Source: Schumannella sp. 10F1B-5-1
GTDB lineage: Bacteria; Actinomycetota; Actinomycetes; Actinomycetales; Microbacteriaceae
Reading direction: 5' to 3'
Assembly: GCF_006517535.1 (NCBI RefSeq)
Contig: NZ_VHQH01000039.1
Span: 430,798 to 494,797, forward strand
Length of the DNA stretch: 64,000 bases
Shown: positions 50,971-58,140 of the stretch, in pieces
How the letters are laid out: every line of letters begins with the position of its first letter
Position numbering within the stretch: the first letter of the stretch is position 1
Notes under the pieces: generated by a model
Told to the model about the DNA's origin: nothing
The model's database searches: none
What the model saw: the letters and a program-made list of their open reading frames with translations, nothing else
Made by a program: the position numbers and the translations under genes

Positions 50971-51731
50971 GGCACGATCACCACCCGCGGTCCGGCGTTC
51001 TCGAGGTCCTCAGCCAGCTCGGCGTCGATCGCGGCGTCGGTGATGATCGTGTCGATCGCCGAGATCGGGGCGACGCGGGCGAAGTCCTCGCGGCCGAACT
51101 TGGTGTGGTCGGCCAGCAGCACCGTGCGGCGCGCGGCGGCGATGAGCTCGCGCTTCACCGAGGCCTCGGCCATGTCGGGCGTGGTGAGACCGCGCTCGAC
51201 GCTGATTCCGTTCGTTCCCATGAACGCCACGTCGGCGAAGACCTCGCCGATCTGCGCCCGCGTCCACTCGCCGACGGCGGCGAGCGTGCGCGGACGGACG
51301 ACGCCGCCCAGCAGGTGCAGGCTGATGTTCGGGCGCGCGACGAGCGCGGCGGCCACGGGAAGACTGTGGGTGACGACCGTGAACTCGCGGTCGGTCGGCA
51401 GGAGCTCGGCCAGGCGCACGGTCGTGGTGCCGGCGTCGAGGATGATCGAGCCGCCGTCGGGCAGCTCGTCGAGCGCGGCGCGGGCGATGGTCTCCTTCTC
51501 GCCGGTCGCGCGCACCTCGCGGTCGGCGACGCCCGGCTCGATGCCCAGGCGCTCGACCGGGATGGCCCCGCCGTGCACGCGACGCAGCACGCCGCGGCGT
51601 TCGAGGGCGGTCAGATCGCGGCGCACCGTCTCGGGCGTGACCGAGAGCTCCTTGGCGAGACCGGCGACATCCACGCGACCGCGCGAGCGCGCGGTGGCGA
51701 GGATCTGCTGGTGACGCTCCGGTGCGTACAT
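50967..51731 (-). CDS. DeoR-family transcriptional repressor
   Basis: A 254-residue DeoR/GlpR regulator. The N-terminal winged helix is YAPERHQQILATARSRGRVD to LSVTPETVRRDLTALERRGVL, residues about 2-48. The C-terminal sugar-phosphate sensing domain carries LDAGTTTVRLAELLP and LADHTKFG. It is the first gene of the PTS operon and probably represses it until a phosphorylated sugar binds. The ATG at 51731 follows AGAGG. A strong promoter and two related operator-like sites lie within 115 nt upstream, so autoregulation is likely. Confidence 0.92.
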   Translation of the reverse strand: MYAPERHQQILATARSRGRVDVAGLAKELSVTPETVRRDLTALERRGVLRRVHGGAIPVERLGIEPGVADREVRATGEKETIARAALDELPDGGSIILDAGTTTVRLAELLPTDREFTVVTHSLPVAAALVARPNISLHLLGGVVRPRTLAAVGEWTRAQIGEVFADVAFMGTNGISVERGLTTPDMAEASVKRELIAAARRTVLLADHTKFGREDFARVAPISAIDTIITDAAIDAELAEDLENAGPRVVIVP

Positions 51732-51786
51732 CGATCCGACCTCTTCGTGGGATGCGATCGCCGATCGCCGTGCTGATTTCTGACAA

Positions 51787-51802
51787 AGACCTGTGTTGGT
51801 CT
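51787..51802 (-). promoter_or_regulatory. candidate DeoR operator over the start site
   Basis: AGACC-TGTGTT-GGTCT on plus: 5-bp dyad around TGTGTT, located over and just downstream of the predicted transcription start (about 51802). It shares TGTGTTG with the site at 51832-51844, in opposite orientation. Confidence 0.5.
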
Positions 51803-51808
51803 GTGCCC

Positions 51809-51837
51809 ATAAAAGCCCGATTGCCTGCGGATGTCAA
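51809..51837 (-). promoter_or_regulatory. promoter of the deoR-PTS operon
   Basis: On minus: TTGACA (perfect -35), 17 nt, TTTTAT. This is the closest match to the sigma-70 consensus I found in the window. The start is near 51802, giving a leader of about 70 nt before deoR. A strong promoter bracketed by operator-like repeats is what a repressor-controlled operon needs. Confidence 0.75.
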
Positions 51838-51844
51838 CACAGAC
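51832..51844 (-). promoter_or_regulatory. second operator-like site overlapping the -35
   Basis: GTCTGTGTTGACA on minus overlaps the -35 and repeats the TGTGTTG core of the site at 51787-51802. The two cores lie about 42 nt apart in inverted orientation, so DNA looping or cooperative binding by DeoR is possible. Confidence 0.45.
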
Positions 51845-51895
51845 GGGCGGCGCGGCGTGGCGAACCCGGAACGAAACGGGCGAGATCGGGGGTGT

Positions 51896-54553
51896 CTAGT
51901 GCGCGGCGGCGTCCCAGTTCGCGCCGACGCCGACCTGCACGACGAGCGGCACCGACAGCTCGGCGGCGCCCTCCATGCGCGAGCGCACGATCTCGGCCAT
52001 CGCCTCCTGCTCGCCCTCGGCGACCTCGAAGACGAGCTCGTCGTGCACCTGCAGCAGCATGCGCGAGGCGAGCTGCTGCTCGCGGATGTCGGCGTCGATG
52101 TCGATCGAGGCGCGCTTGATGATGTCGGCGGCCGAGCCCTGGATGGGCGAGTTCAGCGCCTGGCGCTCGGCGTTGTCGCGCAGCACGCGGTTCGTCGACA
52201 CCAGGTCGGGGAACGGCCGGCGACGACCGAAGATCGTGGTCGTGTAGCCGTCGACGCGCGCCTGCTCGACGACGCCGCGCAGGTAGTCGCGCACGGCCCC
52301 GAAGCGGGCGAAGTAGTCGGCCATGAGCTCCTTGGCCTCCTTCGTCTCGATGCGCAGCTGCTTCGACAGGCCGAAGGCGCTCAGGCCGTAGGCGAGGCCG
52401 TACGACATCGCCTTGACCTTCGTGCGCATGACCGGCGTGACATCGGCGGGGTCGACGTGGAAGATGCGCGCGCCGACGAAGCGGTGCAGGTCCTCCCCCG
52501 AGTGGAACGCCTCGATCAGGCCCTCGTCGCCCGAGAGGTGCGCCATGATGCGCATCTCGATCTGCGAGTAGTCGGCCGTGATCAGCTGCGAGAACTCCGG
52601 CCCGCTGCGGAACGCCGAGCGCACCTCGCGCCCGGTCTCGGTCTTGATCGGGATGTTCTGCAGGTTGGGGTCGTTCGACGACAGGCGGCCCGTGCTCGAG
52701 CCGGCCTGCTCGTAGGTCGTGTGCACGCGGCCGTCGGCCGCGACCGCCTTCTCGAGGGTCTCGACCATCTGCTTGAGCTTGGTCGCGTCGCGATGCTTGA
52801 GCAGCAGCTCGAGGAAGGGATGCGGGTTCTGCTCCTGCAGGTCGGCCAGCGCCGCCGCATCCGTCGAGTAGCCGGTCTTGTTCGCGCGGGTCTTGGGCAT
52901 CTGCAGCTGCTCGAAGAGCACCTCCTGAAGCTGCTTGGGCGAGCCGAGGTTCACCTCGCGGCCGATCTCGGCGTAGGCGGACGCGGCGTACTCCCCCGCC
53001 GCCTCGGTCAGGCGCGTGTTGAGCGAGCCGAGCACCTCGCCGTCGACCGTGATGCCCTGCAGCTCCATGCGGGCGAGCACCGGGATGAGCGGCACCTCGA
53101 TGTCGGCGAGCACGCCGAGCGAGCCGGCGTCGAGCTGCTCCTGGAACTCGTCGCGCAGGCGCAGCAGGTACCAGGCCTCGGTCGCCGGGCTGACCTGAGC
53201 CTCGGGCACGAGCTGGTTGGGGTCGGGCTCGGGCAGGGTCTCGCCGAGGTGGTCGTAGACCTGCTTCGACAGCGACTCCGGCTTGTTGCCGGGCCGCAGC
53301 AGCCAGCCGGCGATCGCGGTGTCGAAGACGACGCCGTCGAGCGGGATGTCGAGCCGGGCGAGCGCCTTGATCGCGCGCTTCGACTCGTGCAGCACCTTGG
53401 GGGCCGGGCTCGCCAGCCATTCCTCGAGCGCGGCGTAGTCGGGGCGGTGGGCGCCCCAGGGGACCCAGGCGGTCTCGGTGGGCGTCGCGATGCCGAAGCC
53501 GTCGAGTTGCCCGCCGGTCACGACCACGCGCAGGCCGAGCGGATCGCTCGACTTCGTGGCGGTCTGCAGCCACTTCGCGAGCTCCTCGTCGACCATCTGG
53601 CGCACGGCGGGCGCACCGGCTCCCGCCAGCGTCTGCTCGACGCCGGCCGCCGCATCCTCGGCCGTGCCCTCGAGCTTGATCACGCGATCGAGCAGCGTGC
53701 GGAACTGCAGTCGCGCGAAGACCTCGCGCACCGCGGCCGCGTCGATCGGCTTGCGCGCCAGGTCGGCGGGGCCGTAGGGCAGCTCGACGTCGCGCACGAG
53801 ACGGTTGAGGCGGCGGTTGCGCACCGCGCGGTCCTGCTGCTCGCGCAGGTTGTTGCCGACGACGCCCTTGATGTCGTCGGCGTGCTTCAGCAGCTCGTCG
53901 ACGGTGCCGTACTGCTGGATCCACTTGACGGCGGTCTTCTCGCCGACCTTGTCGATGCCGACCAGGTTGTCGCTGGTCTCGCCGACGAGCGCCGCGATCT
54001 CGGGGTACTGCGCCGGCTCGATGCCGTAGCGCTCGACGACGGCGTCGCGGTCGTAGCGCTTGAGCTCGGAGACCCCGCGCACGTTCGGGTAGAGCAGCGT
54101 GATGTCATCGTCGACGAGCTGGATCGTGTCGCGGTCGCCCGACACGACGAGCACGCGATAGCCCTCGGCCGCCCCCTGGGTCGAGAGGGTGGCGAGGATG
54201 TCGTCGGCCTCGAAGTCCTCTTTGCTCAGGGTCGCGATGCCCATGGCGTGCAGCGCCTCTTCGAGCAGCGGGATCTGCCCGACGAACTCGGCCGGCGTCT
54301 CGCCGCGGGTGCCCTTGTACTCCGGGTGCTCGCGCGTGCGGAAGGAGTAGCGCGAGATGTCGAAGGCGACCGCGAGGTGCGTCGGTTTCTCGTTCTGCAG
54401 CAGGTTGAGCAGCATCGAGATGAACCCGTGGATGCCGTTCGTGTGCTGCCCGTCGCGGGTCACGAAGCTGTCGACCGGCAGCGCGTAGAAGGCGCGGAAC
54501 GCGAGCGAGTGGCCGTCGATGATCAGGAGTGTGGGCTTGTCGTCGTCAGGCAC
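51896..54553 (-). CDS. polA: DNA polymerase I
   Basis: An 885-residue Pol I. The N-terminal 5'-nuclease (flap) domain includes LLIIDGHSLAFRAFYALPVD and ALVGETSDNLVGIDKVGEKT. The middle 3'-5' exonuclease-like domain lacks the DxE metal-binding motif I, as in other actinobacterial Pol I, so proofreading is unlikely. The polymerase domain has TADYSQIEMRIMAHLSGDE, KAMSYGLAYGLSAFGLSKQL and LLQVHDELVFEV (motifs A, B, C). The start is a GTG at 54553 without Shine-Dalgarno. TAGGCT ends 7 nt upstream within a degenerate PafBC-type element, so a leaderless, perhaps damage-induced transcript is predicted. Confidence 0.98.
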   Translation of the reverse strand: MPDDDKPTLLIIDGHSLAFRAFYALPVDSFVTRDGQHTNGIHGFISMLLNLLQNEKPTHLAVAFDISRYSFRTREHPEYKGTRGETPAEFVGQIPLLEEALHAMGIATLSKEDFEADDILATLSTQGAAEGYRVLVVSGDRDTIQLVDDDITLLYPNVRGVSELKRYDRDAVVERYGIEPAQYPEIAALVGETSDNLVGIDKVGEKTAVKWIQQYGTVDELLKHADDIKGVVGNNLREQQDRAVRNRRLNRLVRDVELPYGPADLARKPIDAAAVREVFARLQFRTLLDRVIKLEGTAEDAAAGVEQTLAGAGAPAVRQMVDEELAKWLQTATKSSDPLGLRVVVTGGQLDGFGIATPTETAWVPWGAHRPDYAALEEWLASPAPKVLHESKRAIKALARLDIPLDGVVFDTAIAGWLLRPGNKPESLSKQVYDHLGETLPEPDPNQLVPEAQVSPATEAWYLLRLRDEFQEQLDAGSLGVLADIEVPLIPVLARMELQGITVDGEVLGSLNTRLTEAAGEYAASAYAEIGREVNLGSPKQLQEVLFEQLQMPKTRANKTGYSTDAAALADLQEQNPHPFLELLLKHRDATKLKQMVETLEKAVAADGRVHTTYEQAGSSTGRLSSNDPNLQNIPIKTETGREVRSAFRSGPEFSQLITADYSQIEMRIMAHLSGDEGLIEAFHSGEDLHRFVGARIFHVDPADVTPVMRTKVKAMSYGLAYGLSAFGLSKQLRIETKEAKELMADYFARFGAVRDYLRGVVEQARVDGYTTTIFGRRRPFPDLVSTNRVLRDNAERQALNSPIQGSAADIIKRASIDIDADIREQQLASRMLLQVHDELVFEVAEGEQEAMAEIVRSRMEGAAELSVPLVVQVGVGANWDAAAH

Positions 54554-54559
54554 GCGACC

Positions 54560-54581
54560 AGCCTAGCGACGACCTGCGACA
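54560..54581 (-). promoter_or_regulatory. leaderless, PafBC-like promoter of polA (degenerate)
   Basis: On minus: TGTCGCAG, 8 nt (GTCGTCGC), TAGGCT, ending 7 nt before the GTG. It matches the uvrA/uvrB element at 6 of 8 bases of the TGTCGGTG box, keeps the 8-nt spacing and even resembles the spacer. The two mismatches are in the less conserved GTG part of the consensus. Confidence 0.5.
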
Positions 54582-54639
54582 CCCGATCCGGGCTCCCGGC
54601 GCCGGCCGCCGGTCCTTCCGCCGCGGGCGGCGGCGCGGC

Positions 54640-55392
54640 TCAGACGGGCGGCGCGATCGTCACCGGCACGCCCCAGTCGCGGTAGACGAAGAGCGTGTCG
54701 GCCTGCACCCCGTCGGGCGTCTGCGAGCGGCCCGCCGAGCTGAGCGGACGGTAGTCGGCGTCGAGCACGAAGGCGAGATCGGAGATCACGACCGTGTCGA
54801 GGTCGCGCCGGTTCTCGACCGGCTCGACCCGCATCCCGCTCGCGCCGCCGACCGTCTCGGGGCCGGTGACGGTCCACTCGTCGAACTGGGCGATGTACTC
54901 GGCGTTCGCGCTCGGGTCGGCGACGGTCTTCAGCGTCGACACCGCCCCGGAGGCGGAGATCGCGCGCAGGTCGCCGTTCGGATCGGCCTCGATCCAGCCG
55001 GCCGGATCGCGCAGCCAGCCGCGGTCGCCGATGAGGATGATCTCGCCGATGCTGGCGTCGCCGACCAGGTGGACCGAGGTCGGGTCGGTGGTCGTGAAGG
55101 TCAGCGACGCCGCGATCCGGCTGCCCAGCGCATCCACGGTCGCGGTGGCGGCGCCCGAACCCGCCTTCTCGGTCGCGGCGACCACGCAGGCCGAGAGGTC
55201 GGCGCCGCTGATCCGGTCGCCCTCCTCGAGGGCCGGGCAGACGGTGGATGCGGTGTCCTCTGCCGCGGCGTCGTCGCCCCTCGTCGACGTTCCCGACGAC
55301 GAGCTCGGCGTCGTCGGCGTGCAGGCGCTGAGCGCGAGCACCGCGGCGGAGGCGAGGGCGAGCAGGGCGGGGGCGAGTCGTCGGGCGCGCAT
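54640..55392 (-). CDS. putative lipoprotein
   Basis: A 250-residue lipoprotein with lipobox LSAC (Cys24) after a short signal peptide (LAPALLALASAAVLAL). A Thr/Ser-rich linker (TPTTPSSSSGTSTRGDD) follows, then a beta-rich domain of about 190 residues (ATATVDALGSRIAASLTFTT, HLVGDASIGEIILIGDRGWL, DLAFVLDADYRPLSSAGRSQ). This looks like the LppX/LprG or LolA-like half-barrel group that binds lipids, but I cannot be certain. The ATG at 55392 has TAGTCT ending 8 nt upstream and no clear Shine-Dalgarno, so it may also be leaderless. It lies between polA and the divergent thioesterase. Confidence 0.8.
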   Translation of the reverse strand: MRARRLAPALLALASAAVLALSACTPTTPSSSSGTSTRGDDAAAEDTASTVCPALEEGDRISGADLSACVVAATEKAGSGAATATVDALGSRIAASLTFTTTDPTSVHLVGDASIGEIILIGDRGWLRDPAGWIEADPNGDLRAISASGAVSTLKTVADPSANAEYIAQFDEWTVTGPETVGGASGMRVEPVENRRDLDTVVISDLAFVLDADYRPLSSAGRSQTPDGVQADTLFVYRDWGVPVTIAPPV

Positions 55393-55547
55393 CCGCTCCA
55401 GACTAGGCGCGCGTGTCAGCCGCGGCGCGGCCGCGCGCGCTCCTGTGGAGAACTCGCCGCACCGCGCAGCGCTCTCCCATCGCCAACCGCTCGCCGGGCC
55501 GCGACGTAGGCTCGAGGCATCCGTCTCGCGAACCGAAGGAGCCCCGC

Positions 55548-55973
55548 GTGGTGCAGCTGCCGCCCGACCTCGACCCCGAACTCGTCGACCGCATCGCGGG
55601 CACCCGCGGCGGCGCGCTGAGCCAGAAGATGGGCATCGAGCTGCTGGAGCTGTCGGCCGAGCGCTCGGTCGCGCGGATGCCGGTCGAGGGCAACACGCAG
55701 GTGATCGGGCTGCTGCACGGCGGCGCGCACGTCGTGCTCGGCGAGTCGCTCGGCTCGATCTCGGCGGCGATCCACGCCGGTCCCGGGCGCTACGCGGTCG
55801 GCATCGAGATCAACGCGACCCACAGCCGCTCGATCACCGAGGGCTGGGTCACCGGCACCTGCACGGCGCTGCAGCTCGGCCGCACCCTCTGCACGCACGA
55901 GATCGTCAACACCGACGAGCAGGGGCGCCGGCTGTCCACCATCCGCATCACGAACCTGCTGCGCGACCGGTGA
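55548..55973 (+). CDS. hotdog-fold thioesterase (PaaI family)
   Basis: A 141-residue hotdog-fold protein. The motif GLLHGGAHVVLGESLGS carries the HGG of the PaaI/4HBT-II active site, with a Glu five residues on as likely catalytic base. The remaining GIEINATHSRSITEGWVTGT matches the central helix and sheet. It probably hydrolyses an acyl-CoA thioester. The start is one of two adjacent GTG codons (55548 or 55551) after AAGGAG; 55548 is chosen for spacing of 6 nt. Sequence 5' of it, though open, is Arg-rich and not coding-like. Its stop overlaps the phosphatase GTG by 4 nt. Confidence 0.9.
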   Translation: MVQLPPDLDPELVDRIAGTRGGALSQKMGIELLELSAERSVARMPVEGNTQVIGLLHGGAHVVLGESLGSISAAIHAGPGRYAVGIEINATHSRSITEGWVTGTCTALQLGRTLCTHEIVNTDEQGRRLSTIRITNLLRDR

Positions 55974-56731
55974 GCGCGGAGCCGAGCTCAGAGCCGAGCG
56001 CCGCGCCGTCGAACCCGCCCTCCACGCCGCGCGACGTCGCGTGGGAGGGACTCGCGAACGGCCGCGACCTCGGCGGCCTGCCGCTCGGCGACGGCGCCGA
56101 GGCGGCCCGCGGGCGTGTGTTCCGCTCGGGGCGCCCCGACGGACTGACGGCCGCGGGCTGGGATGCGCTGGCCGCCGCCGGAGTGCGCCGGATCGTCGAT
56201 CTGCGCAGCGACTGGGAGCGCACGGAGCTCCCGGGCGTGCCGGCGTCGGTCGAGATCGCCCACCGCCCGATCGAGGACGTCGACGACGAGGAGTTCATGG
56301 CCGAGTGGCGCGCCCACCTCGGCGGCCCCGCCTACTACCTGGCCGCGATGCGGCGCTGGCCCGACCGCCTGGTGGCGGCGCTGACGGCGATCGCCGACGC
56401 CCCGGCCGACGGCGGCGTGCTCGTGCACTGCTCGGCGGGGCGCGACCGCACCGGGATGATCGTGGCGCTGCTGCTGCGCGAGGCCGGAGCCGGGGTGGAC
56501 GCGATCGCCGACGACTACGCGGCCGCGGCCCGCGGCATCCGCGCGCACTTCGCGACGATGCCGGATGCGCCCGAGCGGCCGGTGGAGGACGCCGTCTTCG
56601 AGCGCGCGCTCGCCGAGAACCTCGCGGCGCTGCAGGTCTTCCTGACGGAGGTCGACACCGCCGAGGGGCTGCGCGCCGGCGGCGCGGATCCCGGGCTGCT
56701 CAGCCGGGCCGCCGCGCGACTGCGCGGCTGA
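55970..56731 (+). CDS. tyrosine/serine protein phosphatase, Y_phosphatase3 type
   Basis: A 253-residue cysteine-dependent phosphatase. The P-loop is VHCSAGRDRTGMIVALLL, with catalytic Cys and Arg in CSAGRDR. The N-terminal LANGRDLGGLPLG and VFRSGRPDGLTAAGWDALAA with IVDLRSDWERTE are typical of the MptpB-like and Siw14-like group, which act on phosphoproteins, phosphoinositides or phosphosugars. It has no signal peptide. The first 20 residues are Ser/Pro-rich. The start is the GTG at 55970 overlapping the thioesterase stop (GTGA). Confidence 0.9.
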   Translation: MSAEPSSEPSAAPSNPPSTPRDVAWEGLANGRDLGGLPLGDGAEAARGRVFRSGRPDGLTAAGWDALAAAGVRRIVDLRSDWERTELPGVPASVEIAHRPIEDVDDEEFMAEWRAHLGGPAYYLAAMRRWPDRLVAALTAIADAPADGGVLVHCSAGRDRTGMIVALLLREAGAGVDAIADDYAAAARGIRAHFATMPDAPERPVEDAVFERALAENLAALQVFLTEVDTAEGLRAGGADPGLLSRAAARLRG

Positions 56732-56770
56732 GCGGGGCGGCTGACGCCAGCATCCCGAATCGGGCGGCGA

Positions 56771-57379
56771 CTACTTCTTCGCGGCCAGCTGGTCGATGAT
56801 CGCCTGGGCGACGTCGTGCATCGTCAGACGGCGGTCCATCGACGCCTTCTGGATCCAGCGGAACGCCTCGGGCTCGCTGAGGCCCATCTTCTCGTTGAGC
56901 AGGCCCTTGGCGCGGTCGACGAGCTTGCGGGTCTCGAAGCGCTCGACGAGGTCGGCGACCTCCGACTCGAGTGTGACGATCTGCTGGTAGCGGCTCAGGG
57001 CGATCTCGATCGCCGGCAGCAGGTCGTTCGGCGTGAACGGCTTGACGACGTAGGCCAGGGCTCCGGCCTCGCTGGCGCGCTCGACGAGCTCCTTCTGGCT
57101 GAACGCGGTCAGCAGCACGACGGGGGCGATGTGGTTCTTGCTGAGCTTCTCGGCGGCCGAGATGCCGTCGAGCTGCGGCATCTTGACATCCATGATGACC
57201 AGGTCGGGCTTGAGCTCGGTGGCGAGCGCGACCGCGGTCTCGCCGTCGCCCGCCTCGCCGACGACCTCGAAGCCGTTGTCGCGCAGGATCTCGACGATGT
57301 CGAGTCGGATGAGGGACTCGTCCTCGGCGACGACGACGCGTCGCGGGGCGCTGTTCTCGGTCTGGTCGCTCACGGTCAT
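56771..57379 (-). CDS. ANTAR-domain response regulator (PdtaR-like)
   Basis: A 202-residue response regulator: receiver domain with phosphoacceptor Asp64 (VIMDVKMP), then a C-terminal ANTAR RNA-binding domain (LVDRAKGLLNEKMGLSEPEAFRWIQ). The closest well-known protein is PdtaR (Rv1626) of M. tuberculosis, which binds hairpins in mRNA leaders to counter termination after phosphorylation by PdtaS. The ATG at 57379 has no Shine-Dalgarno; TACCGT ends 7 nt upstream, so the mRNA is probably leaderless. The alternative start is the GTG at 57373, with TAGGCT at 57381-57386 as its -10. No sensor kinase is adjacent. Confidence 0.92.
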   Translation of the reverse strand: MTVSDQTENSAPRRVVVAEDESLIRLDIVEILRDNGFEVVGEAGDGETAVALATELKPDLVIMDVKMPQLDGISAAEKLSKNHIAPVVLLTAFSQKELVERASEAGALAYVVKPFTPNDLLPAIEIALSRYQQIVTLESEVADLVERFETRKLVDRAKGLLNEKMGLSEPEAFRWIQKASMDRRLTMHDVAQAIIDQLAAKK

Positions 57380-57385
57380 GAGCCT

Positions 57386-57391
57386 ACGGTA
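57386..57391 (-). promoter_or_regulatory. leaderless -10 hexamer of the ANTAR regulator
   Basis: TACCGT on minus, ending exactly 7 nt before the ATG. A second hexamer, TAGGCT at 57381-57386, overlaps it and would fit a start at the in-frame GTG 57373. Confidence 0.4.
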
Positions 57392-57488
57392 TGTCCGCGC
57401 ACCCCCTGCGCCGCGGTGAACGGATGTGCGCGCCGGAGACGCGCGCCCGGTCGGGTATCGTTCGAGTGCCGCGCCGTCGTGCGCGTGC

Positions 57489-57572
57489 GCCGGATTGGCG
57501 GAATTGGCAGACGCGGGGCACTCAAAATGCTCTGTCCGTGAGGGCTTAAGGGTTCGAGTCCCTTATCCGGCA
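57489..57572 (+). tRNA. tRNA-Leu (anticodon CAA)
   Basis: 84 nt with acceptor stem GCCGGAT (57489-57495) pairing ATCCGGC (57565-57571). The anticodon loop CTCAAAA has CAA at 57523-57525. A class II variable arm is present, and the T-arm is around GGGTTCGAGTCCC. It reads UUG leucine codons. Discriminator base A572. The 3' CCA is not encoded in full (ACCG), so it needs CCA addition. Confidence 0.97.
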
Positions 57573-57659
57573 CCGCAGCTCGGAGTCGGCGACGGCCGGC
57601 CCGGGCGACCTCGGCCGGGCGACCCCGACCCGTTCGGCCTCGGCCGGCGAGGCCCCGGC

Positions 57660-57917
57660 TCAGGCGTCGCCGTGATCGGCGTCGGTGAAGTGCCCCGGGT
57701 GCTCCTCCTCGGCGCCCGCGTGCTTCTCCTCGCCCGGGATCTCGGCATCCGTGAACTCCCCCGGACGCACGCCGCTGCGCGCACGGCCGTCCTCGCCCGG
57801 GATGTCGGCGTCGGTGTACTCGCCGAAGGTCGCGTCCGGCACGATCGCGGGATCGGTCGGGATGTCGGAATCGGGGTACTCGCCCTGCAGGTCTCCGTCG
57901 TTGATGCGCTCGGTCAT
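57660..57917 (-). CDS. small acidic repeat protein of unknown function
   Basis: An 85-residue, strongly acidic protein built of four imperfect copies of a nine-residue unit: GEYPDSDIP, GEYTDADIP, GEFTDAEIP and a degenerate GHFTDADHG near the C-terminus. Two copies are followed by GE. There is no hydrophobic core, signal peptide or membrane span, so it is likely disordered. The start is the ATG at 57917 (MTERINDGDLQ), preceded by GGAGGG at long spacing, with TAGCCT at 57955-57960 as a possible -10. The upstream in-frame extension to 58013 reads as non-coding. Function unknown; I recognise no family. Confidence 0.75.
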   Translation of the reverse strand: MTERINDGDLQGEYPDSDIPTDPAIVPDATFGEYTDADIPGEDGRARSGVRPGEFTDAEIPGEEKHAGAEEEHPGHFTDADHGDA

Positions 57918-58077
57918 CGCGTCTCGTTCCCTCCACTCGGGTGCTGACGCGGCCAGGCTAGGCCCGGCATCCGTCGCCGAGGGCGACTCTCCGCTCACGT
58001 CCAGACAGCGCACTCGCGACGCCCGGCGACGGCGCCGACGACGATCGCGACCGGAGAGGCGCGACCGCAGAGAAGCG

Positions 58078-58111
58078 ACGAGGCGGAGCCCCCGCAGGGA
58101 CTCCGCCTCGT
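58078..58111 (-). terminator. terminator hairpin downstream of pyk
   Basis: An 11-bp perfect outer stem, ACGAGGCGGAG / CTCCGCCTCGT, with a further CCC/GGG pairing inside, starting 29 nt after the pyk stop on minus. It separates pyk from the small repeat-protein gene downstream. Confidence 0.7.
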
Positions 58112-58140
58112 GTGATCATCCGCTCGCGCGGACGGGGCGA

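Noticed and set aside
51722-54685. 987-codon open frame on plus opposite polA
   Set aside because: Runs through the deoR promoter region and all of polA; low-complexity R/V/L/A/D composition, antisense shadow.
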